Of a stretch of DNA of 64,000 nucleotides, positions 49,495 to 59,705 are shown piece by piece. Source of the stretch: Pseudomonadota bacterium. GTDB taxonomy: Bacteria > Pseudomonadota > Gammaproteobacteria > Xanthomonadales > Rhodanobacteraceae. Position 1 is the first letter of the stretch. Every line of letters starts with the position of its first letter. Where the stretch lies: contig JAFEFO010000018.1 in NCBI GenBank assembly GCA_018240565.1, forward strand, positions 1 through 64,000. Reading direction: 5' to 3'. The notes beneath the pieces were generated by a model that was not told the DNA's origin, did not search any database, and was given only the letters and a program-made list of their open reading frames with translations. The translations under genes were made by a program, and so were the position numbers.

Positions 49495-52400
49495 ATGACA
49501 GGGTTCTTCGTTCACCGCAACAGCCGCCTCGAAGTCCTCGCGGACCGGCTCATCGGCGCATTGGCGCGCGAGCGTCCGGCCAATCCGCTGGCGGCGCAGA
49601 CGATCGTCGTCGCGCATCCGGGACTCGGGCGCTGGTTGCGGCGTCGCCTCGCCGATGCGCAGCACATTGCCGCGAACTATCGCGTGTTGCAGCCCTGGCA
49701 GTGGCTGGAGCATGCCGCGCAGATCGCGTTGGGCGAGTCGCCTGCCGACGCCGAGGCCTGGCGGCGGCAGGCGTTGCGCTGGCGCATCCATGCCGCGTTG
49801 CCGACGATCAACGACGCGTCGCTCAAGGCCAGCCTTGCCGGCAACGATGCGCCACGCCGGCGCTTTCAGTTGGCGGATCGGCTGTCCGCACTGTTCACGC
49901 AATACCTGCTGTATCGGCCGGACATGCTTGCCGCGTGGGAAGCCGATCCGAAGGCCGGCGACTGGCAAGCCACGCTGTGGCGCGGCTTGCGCAAGTCCAT
50001 TTCCGCGCCGCATCGCGCGCAACGCCAGCGCGAACTGCTCGATGCATTGCGACGCGATGGCGACGGCATTGCCGAACCCTTGCACGTGTTCGGCGTCAGC
50101 CACCTGCCGCCGGATACGCTCGATGCCCTGCAGGCGCTGTCCGCGCGTCGCGCCGTGCATCTGTATTTCCCCGATCCGTGCCACGAATACTGGGCGGATC
50201 TGAAATCGCGCCGGCAACTGCTGCGCATGGGCGAAGTTCCGCAGGACTGGTATTTCGAGATCGGCCATCCCTTGCTCGTCTCGCTCGGGCGCATGGCGCA
50301 GGATTTCCTGCTCGCACTGGACGATCGCGACATCGACTACTCGGCTGACGCGGAAACCGTCGAACCGCAGGAATCGAAAACCCTGCTCGGCGCCGTGCAG
50401 GCGAGCGTGCGTACGGGCAAGGCCGAGGACGCGGGCGCCGTGCCCGCGCGGCGCAGCGACGCCAGCCTGCGCGTGCATGCCTGTGCCACGCGCCTGCGCG
50501 AGCTGGAAGTATTGCGCGATGCATTGCTCGGCCTGCTCGCCGACGACCAGGACCTGCAACCACGCGACATCGTGGTGATGGCGCCGGACATCGGTGCCTA
50601 CGCGCCGTATCTGCCCGCCGTATTCGGCGCGCCGGCGCGGTACGAGCACAATCCCGCGCGCATCCCCTGGCATCTGGCCGATGTCGGTCTTGCCACTGCG
50701 CATCCCTTGCTGCGTGCGTTCGCGCGTTTGCTGGATCTTGCCGAGAGCCGCTTCGGCTTGAGCGAGGTGCTGGACCTGCTCGATGTGCCCGCGATCGCGC
50801 GCCGTGCCGGTTTGCGCACGCAGGATCGTTCGGGACTGCAATCGCGCCTGCGTGTGGCTGGCGTGGCGTGGGGCCTGGACGCTGCCGCCAAGGAACACGC
50901 CGGCGGTGCCGCGGTCGCGGCCAATTCCTGGGCATTCGGATTCGATCGGCTGTTTGCCGGGTTGATCGCCGGCGAGGAAATCGACAGCAACTTGCTTGAT
51001 GGGATCCTGCCGCAAGCCGGCGCCGGCAACGAAGACGCCGGCGCGCTCGGCCGCCTGCATGAATTCATCGCATCCTTGCGCCTGTTCAGCAACGCACTGG
51101 CTGTGCCGCGCACGCTCACCGCCTGGTGCGATTGGCTTGGCCGCCGCGTCGATGACCTGTTCGAAAGCGATGGCGATGATGCGGCAGAGTCGGCGGCGAT
51201 GAATGCCTTGCGCGACGTGCTCGCGGATTTGCGCGAGCAGGACGACGCCGGTACGAAACTGCCGTGGAGCGTCGCGCGCGAGGCCCTGCGGGGGGCGCTG
51301 GCCATGGTGCCGGAACGCCAGCCGTTCCTGCTCGGTGGCGTGACCTTCTGCGGCCTGGTGCCGCAACGCTCGATTCCTTTCAAGGTGGTGTGCCTCGTCG
51401 GCATGAACGAGGGCGAGTTTCCACGGCCCGGTGGCGACGAGGGGCTGAATCTCCTGTTGCGCGATCCGCGCCGCGGCGACCGCGACACGCGACGCGAGGA
51501 TCGCCAGTTGTTCCTCGAAGCATTGATGGCTGCGCGCACGGCCTTGCACGTGAGCTACGTCGGCGCGGACGTGGAGACCGGCAAGCCGCGCAATCCGGCC
51601 GCGCCGTTGGCAGAGCTTGTGCAATTTCTCGATGAACAACACGGGCTTTGCGGCGACGTGGACAAGGTGCCGCGGCCATGGCGCGTCGAACACGCCTTGC
51701 AGGCGCATGCCGCGTGCTACTACGACGGCAAGGATCCGGCCCTGTTTTCGTTTTCGGGCGCGTACGCCGAAGCGAAATCCGCTGCAGCGCGGATGCCGGC
51801 CTTTGCCGACTGGGCGGCGCCGCGGGCGGGTGACGTCGCCGCGCAGCGCATCGACATCGACTGGCTCAAGCGTTTCTGGCGCGATCCGGCCAAGGTGCAG
51901 TTGCGCGAAGACGCTGGCGTGAGCCTGTCGGCACTGGAGGACGACGACACGCTCGACCGCGAACCGATGCAGGCCAAGGCGGACGGCCGCGAACGCGTCG
52001 AATCCCGCCTGTTGTTCGATGCACTCGCCAACGCCAAAGCCGCGATTGCGCCAACCGCACCGGATTGGCTCGCGCGTGCCGGCCGCCTCGCCGGTGGCGT
52101 CGTCGGCACGCATGCCTATGCGTTCGCGCAAGCACGAGCGCAGGCAATGCTGGATGCCGCACACAAGGCGCTTGGCGAGCACGCGCGGCGCGAGGCGCAA
52201 GCGGTGGATTTTGAATGCGCGGGCGTACGCGTGTCCGGCCATGTGCGCGATGTCCTGCGTTGCGGCGATGGCCAGTTGCGCCTGTTCGGCGCGCGCATCG
52301 GCCGCGATGCGAATTTCGCCGACCTGATTCCGTTCTACATCGACTGGGCCTGCCTGCGCCTGCATGGCATGGCGGTGGTCGATGCGGTGTTCCTGCAATC

Positions 52401-52782
52401 GAACAAGCAGGCGACGAAAGTCGCCGCGCCGGAACCGCTGGCGGCAATTCGATCGCAAGGCAACGATCAGTTGCGCACCGGATTGGCAGCCCTGGTTGAA
52501 ATGGCGCTGGCGGCACGCACCCAGCCGATCGCGTTTCCGCCGCGCAGCGCGTGGGAGTGGTGCAACGCGGGCGCCATGGAGCGTTCCGAAAAAGCCGAAA
52601 AGGCGTGGCAGGGCAGCGACTATCACACCGGCGAGCGCGACTACGCGCCCGGCTACGCGGCCCTGTTGCTGCGCGATGCCGATTGGCTGGACGAATCCTC
52701 GCCAGCGGGCAGGTCATTCGCCGCGACCTGCGCCCGCATCGCCGACATCCTCGTTCCACGCGACGCGAAGGCGGGCACATGA
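49495..52782 (+). CDS. recC: Exodeoxyribonuclease V gamma subunit
   Basis: RecC is the Chi-recognition subunit of RecBCD, which resects double-strand breaks for RecA loading. The 1095-residue length fits (1122 in E. coli). Recognisable blocks are the start FFVHRNSRLEVLADRLI, the inactive helicase-like region AHPGLGRWLRRRLA, and VCLVGMNEGEFPR in the C-terminal half. The stop overlaps recB in an ATGA. The gene order recC-recB-recD is typical of Xanthomonadales; E. coli has ptrA between recC and recB. Confidence 0.95.
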   Translation: MTGFFVHRNSRLEVLADRLIGALARERPANPLAAQTIVVAHPGLGRWLRRRLADAQHIAANYRVLQPWQWLEHAAQIALGESPADAEAWRRQALRWRIHAALPTINDASLKASLAGNDAPRRRFQLADRLSALFTQYLLYRPDMLAAWEADPKAGDWQATLWRGLRKSISAPHRAQRQRELLDALRRDGDGIAEPLHVFGVSHLPPDTLDALQALSARRAVHLYFPDPCHEYWADLKSRRQLLRMGEVPQDWYFEIGHPLLVSLGRMAQDFLLALDDRDIDYSADAETVEPQESKTLLGAVQASVRTGKAEDAGAVPARRSDASLRVHACATRLRELEVLRDALLGLLADDQDLQPRDIVVMAPDIGAYAPYLPAVFGAPARYEHNPARIPWHLADVGLATAHPLLRAFARLLDLAESRFGLSEVLDLLDVPAIARRAGLRTQDRSGLQSRLRVAGVAWGLDAAAKEHAGGAAVAANSWAFGFDRLFAGLIAGEEIDSNLLDGILPQAGAGNEDAGALGRLHEFIASLRLFSNALAVPRTLTAWCDWLGRRVDDLFESDGDDAAESAAMNALRDVLADLREQDDAGTKLPWSVAREALRGALAMVPERQPFLLGGVTFCGLVPQRSIPFKVVCLVGMNEGEFPRPGGDEGLNLLLRDPRRGDRDTRREDRQLFLEALMAARTALHVSYVGADVETGKPRNPAAPLAELVQFLDEQHGLCGDVDKVPRPWRVEHALQAHAACYYDGKDPALFSFSGAYAEAKSAAARMPAFADWAAPRAGDVAAQRIDIDWLKRFWRDPAKVQLREDAGVSLSALEDDDTLDREPMQAKADGRERVESRLLFDALANAKAAIAPTAPDWLARAGRLAGGVVGTHAYAFAQARAQAMLDAAHKALGEHARREAQAVDFECAGVRVSGHVRDVLRCGDGQLRLFGARIGRDANFADLIPFYIDWACLRLHGMAVVDAVFLQSNKQATKVAAPEPLAAIRSQGNDQLRTGLAALVEMALAARTQPIAFPPRSAWEWCNAGAMERSEKAEKAWQGSDYHTGERDYAPGYAALLLRDADWLDESSPAGRSFAATCARIADILVPRDAKAGT

Positions 52783-55700
52783 GCTGTGGCAACACCCTGG
52801 ACTGGGCCGGGCTGTCGCTCGATGATGGCCGCGTGCTGATCGAGGCCAGCGCCGGCACCGGCAAGACCTGGACCATCGGCGCGATCTTCCTGCGCCTGTT
52901 GCTCGAACGCGAACTCGCCGTCGAGCAAATCCTGGTCGTCACCTTCACCGATGCGGCGGCACAGGAATTGCGCGAACGCCTGCGCCGGCGCCTTGCCGAT
53001 GCCGAACGTTGGCTCGGCGCCATCCTGGCCGAACAGGTGCTGCCGGACGACGAAGTCGCGGCGTGGATGGCGCAGGCGTTCAACGCCGTCGACAAGGCCA
53101 CGGCTGCATTGCGCCGCATCCGCATCGCGCGCATGGATTTCGATCGCGCGCCCGTGGCCACCATCCACGCGATCTGCCAGCGCATCCAGAACGATTTCCC
53201 GCTCGAAGCCGGCGCGGCGTTTGCCGCCGACAAGCGCCTGGACGAGGACGCGCTGTTGCGCGAATGCCTCGACGACTTCTGGCGCCAGCGCTACCTGGCG
53301 GACGCGCAGGTCAATGCCGCCGAGGCGGACGCGGTGCTGGACGAAGGCCCGCAAGGCCTGTTGTTCGACGTGCGCAGCCTGCTCAATCACGACGTGGAGG
53401 TGCTGCCGGCGGATGGGCTGGATGCGATCGCGCGCGCGATCCGGCCCCTGCAAGACAAGACGGCCATCGCACGACTGGAGCGGTTTTGCGATCCGGCGCT
53501 GTACAAAAGAAAAGACAGTGCGGTGCTCACAAGAATGCGCAAGATCGTCGCCGCGCTGGCTTCCTCGCCCGATGTCGCGGCGGAGTTGCAGGCGAACGTT
53601 GACGACAATTTTGACGATGAAGCGCTCGACAAGGCGCAACCGGATTCGGCGGAGCTGCGTCTTCGCGGCGATGGGAAGATTCGCGCATTGCAGGACATGC
53701 GCAGCCTGCTCGCACAGCGCAAGGTTTTCGTGCGCGGCAAGGTGCTGGCCGCGGCCTACGCGTTCTGCAGGCGCGAACTGCCGTTGCGTGCGCTGCGGCG
53801 CCAGGGGCAGACGTTTTCGATGCTGATCGACGCCGTCCACACGCGCGTCACCGCGGGCGATGCGGCGCTTGCCGACTGCCTGCATCGCGCCTTTCCGGCG
53901 TTGCTGATCGACGAGTTCCAGGATACCGATGCGCGCCAGTTCGCGATCTTCGACCGGGTGTGTCGCAACGCCCGCGGCAAGCCGCGCGGCCTGCTGGTAT
54001 TGATCGGCGATCCCAAGCAGGCGATCTACGGTTTTCGCGGAGGCGACATCGCCACCTACTTGCGGGTGCGTGAAACGATCGCGCAGCGCTTCGACCTGAC
54101 GCGGAACTTCCGCTCCAGCACGCCGTTGGTCGCGGCCTGCAATGCGCTGTACGCGGCGGCCGACGATGCGTTCGACGACACGCGCGTGGCGTACCTGCCG
54201 GTACAGGCCAGTGGCAGTGCGGACCAGCATCCCTTCACGCGCGACGGACGGATCGTGGATCAGCCGTTTGCCATCCATCGCTTCCACACCGACGGCGATG
54301 GCAAGGCAAAGGACGCGAAGATCGACGCGGCGCTGTCCGATTGCGCCGCACGCATCGTCGAAATGCTGGATGACACGGCCTTGCGCATCGGCGGCGAGCC
54401 GGTGCGACCGGGCGATATCGCCGTGCTGCTGCCGAACAACCGGCATATCGGCTTGTTGCGCGAACTGCTGCGTGCGCTTGGCGTGCCGTGCACCGGCAGC
54501 GGCAACGACAGCGTGTTCGAAAGCGACACCGCGCGCGAGCTGCAACTGGTGTTGCACGCGGCGCTGCATCCGCACGACGATCGCGCCGCGCGCGCGGCGC
54601 TGACGACAACCTTGCTCGGCAAGCAGTACGCCGATCTGCGCGCCTGGCAGGAAGATGCCGCCGCCTTCGAGCGTGAGCTGGATCGCATCGGCGCCTGGCA
54701 TACGCTGCTGCGCTCGCGCGGCGCCATGGGCGTGGTCGCGGCGCTGCTTGATGCGCGCGCCGCCGACTTGCTGGCCTTGCCCGATGGCGAACGCATCGTG
54801 GCGGACCTGCGCCAGTTGGGCGAGTTGCTGGCCGAGCGCGAGCGCAGCGAGAGCGGCGCCGAAGGCCTGCTCGCCTGGCTCGCCGCCATGCGTCGCGACG
54901 ACAAGGGCATGGAAGTCGCCAGCGGGCATCGCGTGCGCAGCGAGTCCGGCGCATCGTGCGTGCGCCTGATGACCCTGCACGCGGCAAAAGGCCTGCAGTT
55001 TCCCGTCGTGTTCCTGCCGCTGGCGTGGTTCACGTCCAGTCGCGACAAGCAGTTCGCGCCGAACGTGCTGCATTTTCACGATACCGACGGCAAGGCCTGC
55101 GCCGACATAGGTTCGGTGCGTTTTGCTGAAAACCGCGGCGCGCATTTTGACGAGGACCTGCGCGAACGCTTGCGCCTTTTGTACGTGGCGATCACGCGCG
55201 CGCAATACGCCGTGCACCTTTATTGGACGTCGCCCGCGCCTGATCCGGATCGACCGCGTTGGCAAGTCGCCGCGATCGACGTATTGCTGCAACGCGCCGC
55301 CGAAAAATTCAAGCTCGATTTCGCTGACGCAGGCATGCCTGCATTGGCGCAGAAGCTCGCACACGTGCGAATTGTCGAGCCTTGCATGCGCTTCGGTGCG
55401 AGCTATGCGCGTGGCGCAGACGACGCGTCACGCGCGGTGCGGGTGCCATTGCCGGCGTTGCGACCCTTCCTGTGGTCGCACAGCTTTTCCAGTATCACGC
55501 GTCGACACGTGCTCGACAGCCTGGAATCGCCGGCGAGCGACGAAGCCGATGCGGAATTGCGGGGCGACACGCCCACGGCGACGGCATCCGCGGATGCGCG
55601 GCTGCTCGCCCTGAATGCCTGGGGCGGCAAGCAATTCGGCGTCGCCGTGCATGCCTTGCTCGAAACCGGGCGCGGCGCGCAACCCGCCGCAGCGATGATC

Positions 55701-56327
55701 GCGCGGCAAATCGCGAAGTCCGGCGTGAAGCCGGGCGGCGCCGATGCGGAAGCTGCATTCACGGCACTGGCGGACATGCTGTGGCGCGCGCGCGAGGCCG
55801 ATCTCGGCGATGGCCTGCGCCTGGCGGCATTGCGCGATGCGGATTGCGTGGCCGAATTCGCTTTCCAGTTTCCGGTCGCGGCCTCGCTTGCCGCCTTGCA
55901 CGCGGCCTGCGCGGCGCACGGCGCGGCGGATATCTGGCCCGAGCGCATCTCCACGCCCGAGCTCAATGGCATGCTGAACGGCTTCGCCGACCTGATTTTT
56001 TTCCACGGCGGCCGCTACCACGTGCTCGACTACAAGACCAATCGTCTCGGTGAACGGTTGTCGGACTACGGCGAGGCATCGATGCAGGCGGCGATGGATG
56101 CACACCGCTATCCGTTGCAGGCGTTGATCTATACCGTGGCCCTGCATCGCTACTTGCGTCAGCGCTTGCCGAACTACGCGCCGCAACAGCATCTGGGCGA
56201 TAGCTGGTATCTGTTCCTGCGCGGCGTCGGCCTCGCTCCCGGCGCGGGCGTGTGGCGGCGACGTTGGCCGGTGGCCTTGATCGAGGCGCTCGATGCGGCA
56301 TTTTCCAGCGCAAGGCTTGCCGCATGA
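52779..56327 (+). CDS. recB: Exodeoxyribonuclease V beta subunit
   Basis: RecB is the 3'-5' UvrD-type helicase and the nuclease of RecBCD. The 1182-residue protein has Walker A SAGTGKT at 24-30, the helicase motif LLIDEFQDTD, motif VI-type LYVAITRAQYAV, and a C-terminal nuclease site GFADLIFFHGGRYHVLDYKTN whose acidic residues and Lys bind the metal. The start overlaps recC, and the stop overlaps recD by 4 bases. The three subunits are thus tightly coupled for stoichiometric production. Confidence 0.96.
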   Translation: MSCGNTLDWAGLSLDDGRVLIEASAGTGKTWTIGAIFLRLLLERELAVEQILVVTFTDAAAQELRERLRRRLADAERWLGAILAEQVLPDDEVAAWMAQAFNAVDKATAALRRIRIARMDFDRAPVATIHAICQRIQNDFPLEAGAAFAADKRLDEDALLRECLDDFWRQRYLADAQVNAAEADAVLDEGPQGLLFDVRSLLNHDVEVLPADGLDAIARAIRPLQDKTAIARLERFCDPALYKRKDSAVLTRMRKIVAALASSPDVAAELQANVDDNFDDEALDKAQPDSAELRLRGDGKIRALQDMRSLLAQRKVFVRGKVLAAAYAFCRRELPLRALRRQGQTFSMLIDAVHTRVTAGDAALADCLHRAFPALLIDEFQDTDARQFAIFDRVCRNARGKPRGLLVLIGDPKQAIYGFRGGDIATYLRVRETIAQRFDLTRNFRSSTPLVAACNALYAAADDAFDDTRVAYLPVQASGSADQHPFTRDGRIVDQPFAIHRFHTDGDGKAKDAKIDAALSDCAARIVEMLDDTALRIGGEPVRPGDIAVLLPNNRHIGLLRELLRALGVPCTGSGNDSVFESDTARELQLVLHAALHPHDDRAARAALTTTLLGKQYADLRAWQEDAAAFERELDRIGAWHTLLRSRGAMGVVAALLDARAADLLALPDGERIVADLRQLGELLAERERSESGAEGLLAWLAAMRRDDKGMEVASGHRVRSESGASCVRLMTLHAAKGLQFPVVFLPLAWFTSSRDKQFAPNVLHFHDTDGKACADIGSVRFAENRGAHFDEDLRERLRLLYVAITRAQYAVHLYWTSPAPDPDRPRWQVAAIDVLLQRAAEKFKLDFADAGMPALAQKLAHVRIVEPCMRFGASYARGADDASRAVRVPLPALRPFLWSHSFSSITRRHVLDSLESPASDEADAELRGDTPTATASADARLLALNAWGGKQFGVAVHALLETGRGAQPAAAMIARQIAKSGVKPGGADAEAAFTALADMLWRAREADLGDGLRLAALRDADCVAEFAFQFPVAASLAALHAACAAHGAADIWPERISTPELNGMLNGFADLIFFHGGRYHVLDYKTNRLGERLSDYGEASMQAAMDAHRYPLQALIYTVALHRYLRQRLPNYAPQQHLGDSWYLFLRGVGLAPGAGVWRRRWPVALIEALDAAFSSARLAA

Positions 56328-58129
56328 CAATCCAGAACGCAGACGCACGCGAAATCGATCAGGTGTTGGGACGCTGGGTGCAAGCGCGCAGCGGTTCGCC
56401 CTTGCTGGGTCGGGCCGCGATGGCGGCCAGCCGTGGCGAAGGGCAGGGCCATGTGTGTTGCGCGCTCGAGGCCGATGCGGGATTCGCTGCCGGCGAGATC
56501 GATGCAATGCGCCGGCACGCCTGGGTCGGCGACGGCGCGGTGTTCAAGCCCTATGTGCTCGATGCGCAGGCGAATTTGTATACCTGGCGCAACTGGCGCA
56601 ACGAGTCGCGCCTGGCCGAGTTGATGCGCACGCGTGCGGCGCAATGCACGCTCCCGTTGGATGCGCCGACGCTGGCAGCGAGCGTCGCCGAATTGTTCGC
56701 CGGTTCCGATGCCGCGGCCACGCATTGGCAACGCGTCGCCGTGGCCGCGGCACCGGGAGCGCGCGTGTTCGTGCTCGCCGGTGGTCCCGGCACCGGCAAG
56801 ACCACCACGGTGTTGCGCATGCTGCTCATGTTGCTGCGCCACGCAGCGGCGTGTGGACTTTCCGCGCAACCGACGATCGCCCTGGCCGCACCGACCGGCA
56901 AGGCCGCGCGACGCCTGGGCGAATCCATTGCCGAGGGTCGCGCGGCCTTGCTCGAACAACTCGCGAGCGAATCCGCATTCGCGCCGATGCTGGCGCGCCT
57001 GGATGGCGTGCCAGCACAGACGCTGCATCGCCTGCTCGGTTTCCAGCCCTGGTCGGAATCGTTCGCATTCGGCGCTGATGCGCCGCTGCCAGCCGACATC
57101 GTCGTGGTCGATGAGGCCTCGATGATCGACCTGGCCATGATGCGGCGACTGTTCGAGGCGTTGCGCCCGGAGTCGGTATTGATCCTGCTTGGCGATCCGG
57201 CGCAGTTGTACGCGATCGAAGCCGGTTCCGTGCTCGGCGACATGGTCGCCAGCGTGTCTGAAAATGCCTTGCCGAAGGCGCTGGCGCAACGCTTGTCCGG
57301 CATCGACGATTTTGCGCCGACAGCGGATACGGCGCCGCTCGCCGGGCAGGCGATTACACTCACACACACCTGGCGCGCGAATGCCGGGTTGCGCGATGCG
57401 CTGGCTGCGCTGCGCTGCGGCGATTTGGCCCGGCTGGATGGCGTGCTCGCTGGAGCGGAATCCAATGACCTTGTCTGGCAGGCTTGCGACAGTGCCAGTG
57501 CCGTGCGCGAGCGCGTACACGACTGGGTCGAGGCCCGCGCGGACTGGTTTGCGCGTCTGTCGCAAAGCGATATCGCACCCGCCGACGCACTGCGCGAACT
57601 GCGTCGCGTGCAGATTCTGTGCGCCCTGCGCGCAGGCGCATTCGGCGCGGGTAGCGTCAACGATCTGGTCACGCGTCAAATCGCCGCACGTTTCGGTTTC
57701 AACGCGGGCGTGGATTGGCATCACGGTCGCGTCGTCATCATCACGCGCAACGATTATGCGCGCGGCCTGTACAACGGCGATGTCGGCATCGCGCTCGATG
57801 GTGCCGATGGCCTGCGCGTGTGGTTCGAAGGCGCGGACGGCGCGCCACGCAGTTTTTCGCCGCGGGCGCTGCCTGCACACGAGACCGCCTGGGCGATCAC
57901 CATCCACCGCAGCCAAGGCTCGGAATACGACGAGGTCGCCGTGCTGTTGCCGCCCGATGCGCAGCATCGCATCCTGAGCCGCGAGCTCGTCTACACCGCG
58001 GTTTCGCGCGCACGCAATCGGGCGCACCTGTGGGCGACCGCCGATGCCTTGCGCGCTGCCGTCGCCAATCCGGTCAAACGGCGCAGCGGGTTGCGGGAGA
58101 AGCTTATGGCGAGCAGTCCAGGCCGTTGA
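56324..58129 (+). CDS. recD: Exodeoxyribonuclease V alpha subunit
   Basis: RecD is the fast 5'-3' helicase motor of RecBCD. The 601-residue length matches (608 in E. coli). Walker A GGPGTGKT is at 153-160, and the motifs APTGKAARRL, DEASMIDLAMM (DExx box), GDPAQLYAIEAG and the C-terminal TIHRSQGSEYDEV and YTAVSRARNRAHLW are intact. It ends the recCBD operon. Its last 26 bases overlap the convergent secreted-protein gene. Confidence 0.96.
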   Translation: MTIQNADAREIDQVLGRWVQARSGSPLLGRAAMAASRGEGQGHVCCALEADAGFAAGEIDAMRRHAWVGDGAVFKPYVLDAQANLYTWRNWRNESRLAELMRTRAAQCTLPLDAPTLAASVAELFAGSDAAATHWQRVAVAAAPGARVFVLAGGPGTGKTTTVLRMLLMLLRHAAACGLSAQPTIALAAPTGKAARRLGESIAEGRAALLEQLASESAFAPMLARLDGVPAQTLHRLLGFQPWSESFAFGADAPLPADIVVVDEASMIDLAMMRRLFEALRPESVLILLGDPAQLYAIEAGSVLGDMVASVSENALPKALAQRLSGIDDFAPTADTAPLAGQAITLTHTWRANAGLRDALAALRCGDLARLDGVLAGAESNDLVWQACDSASAVRERVHDWVEARADWFARLSQSDIAPADALRELRRVQILCALRAGAFGAGSVNDLVTRQIAARFGFNAGVDWHHGRVVIITRNDYARGLYNGDVGIALDGADGLRVWFEGADGAPRSFSPRALPAHETAWAITIHRSQGSEYDEVAVLLPPDAQHRILSRELVYTAVSRARNRAHLWATADALRAAVANPVKRRSGLREKLMASSPGR

Positions 58130-59522
58130 CGAAGACCAGTCGGCGCAGGTCGATCGAGCCGGACCCGAAGAGCGGTTGCGTGGACTGGTAGTTCAAGTGG
58201 GCGGCATGGCAACTGGATACGTCCAGGGTCATGCTGCCCCATAGCGTGGGGGTTGCGCCGGTGACGGCACCGCCGGGATGCAGGGTGCCCCCGATGTTCT
58301 GCACCACTTGCGGCATCTGGATTTTCGTGCCGTCGAGCGTACCAACCCCATAGACCCACGCTGGTTTGCCTGTCGCGTCGAAAGTATTCCAGATGACCAA
58401 CGCGAAGTTGCCACCGAGCCGCTGTACCGAGACATAGTGGCCATTGTTCGCCTGGTTGTAGTAAAGGCCGCTCATGCCTGATGCAGCCAATTGGCCTTGA
58501 CCTCCGCCGAATTCGTAGGCGCCGGAATCGCACGCCGCCGTGCCGCGCGCAACACCGCGCGCGTCGGTCGCTGCACAGTTGGCGGAAACGCCGTTGCCGA
58601 TAGCCGGACTGCTGAAATCCAGTGCCAGTGTGCCGACCACGCCGCCGTGCGTGCCGAAATCAGCCAATCCGATATTGGCGGCGACGTGGTCGCTCGGGCC
58701 TTGCAGATCACAAGAACTGTCCGTGGTCAGATTTCCGCCTTTCGAATTCAGCGGCGACAGCAAACCGGGCACGAGGCTGCCGCCTGCATTTCCGCACAGC
58801 GAATTCGATGTCGGTTTTGTTTGCGCAAGAATGCTGTTCGAAACGGTAATCTGATTCCCGGAAAGCGCATCCGCACTGGAGTGAGGTTCCGAATCGGAGA
58901 GAGAGAACGGAGTCGCCGCAACCAGGGTGGATTGATCGACGACCAAGGTACTGGCGATGCCATCGAGATCGAACAGGGAGAAGTTGAATGCGTCCGAACT
59001 GCCCGTCAGCGTGGCATTGCGCAGGTAGATGCTGCCAAAGGAGTGGATGAACGAATTCGATCCGTAGGCTATGCCTTGTGCGCTCACCGCATCCAGTGAA
59101 AACGAACCACGATTCGTGATGATCGGATATGTACTCACGTTGCACGTGAGCCCGAACGGGCCACAGACATAAGTGCCACCGGCGGTTCCAGGGTCACCTG
59201 CACTGACGAAATTCAGGTTGCGGATGGCGAGGCTCGCATTTGCAGCAATTGCAATCTGCGAGGTTGTCAGCGAATACATCATTCCCATGGATGCCCCATT
59301 GCCATCGATCGAGACGTTTGCATTGACGGTTAAAGGGCAATAGCCATATTGGCCGCGACTCGCCAACGAGATTTGCACCGGTTGTGCGCTGGCCGGGGCG
59401 GACGCGGCTGTTGCCAATGCGTGGCAATCGCCGTTGGCGATACGGACGATGCCTGCCGCCGCGGCGTATTGCATGGGCGTCAATGCAATCACAAGAATTC
59501 CGAGAAGCGCTTGTCGTTTCAT
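58104..59522 (-). CDS. Exported beta-helix-like protein (choice-of-anchor Q type)
   Basis: A 472-residue protein with a signal peptide (MKRQALLGILVIALTPMQYAAAA). The body is rich in Ser, Thr, Asn and Gly with short repeated strand patterns (SLTTSQIAIAANASLAIRNLNF), suggesting a right-handed beta-helix. A choice-of-anchor-type ACDSGAYEFGG follows, and the C-terminal ~130 residues form a separate domain (SGMSGLYYNQANNGHYVSVQ...GKPAWVYGVGTLDG). It is probably secreted or on the surface. The lower GC of this gene contrasts with its neighbours. GGAG precedes ATG 59522. The function is unknown. Confidence 0.82.
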   Translation of the reverse strand: MKRQALLGILVIALTPMQYAAAAGIVRIANGDCHALATAASAPASAQPVQISLASRGQYGYCPLTVNANVSIDGNGASMGMMYSLTTSQIAIAANASLAIRNLNFVSAGDPGTAGGTYVCGPFGLTCNVSTYPIITNRGSFSLDAVSAQGIAYGSNSFIHSFGSIYLRNATLTGSSDAFNFSLFDLDGIASTLVVDQSTLVAATPFSLSDSEPHSSADALSGNQITVSNSILAQTKPTSNSLCGNAGGSLVPGLLSPLNSKGGNLTTDSSCDLQGPSDHVAANIGLADFGTHGGVVGTLALDFSSPAIGNGVSANCAATDARGVARGTAACDSGAYEFGGGQGQLAASGMSGLYYNQANNGHYVSVQRLGGNFALVIWNTFDATGKPAWVYGVGTLDGTKIQMPQVVQNIGGTLHPGGAVTGATPTLWGSMTLDVSSCHAAHLNYQSTQPLFGSGSIDLRRLVFVNGLDCSP

Positions 59523-59705
59523 TGTTGTCACTCCGTTCCGATTTTGCGCCTTGGTTTCGGCGGGTCCGGCAGTGGCGCATCTGCGCGGCCCTTGATTTGA
59601 ACCGAGCATACGCCGATCTGTTCGGGCAGGGGTAACGATTGACGCACAACGCAAATCCGCCCGGCGCTGCTATGATTCGCCGGTCCCGATGACGGAGCCT
59701 TGCGC

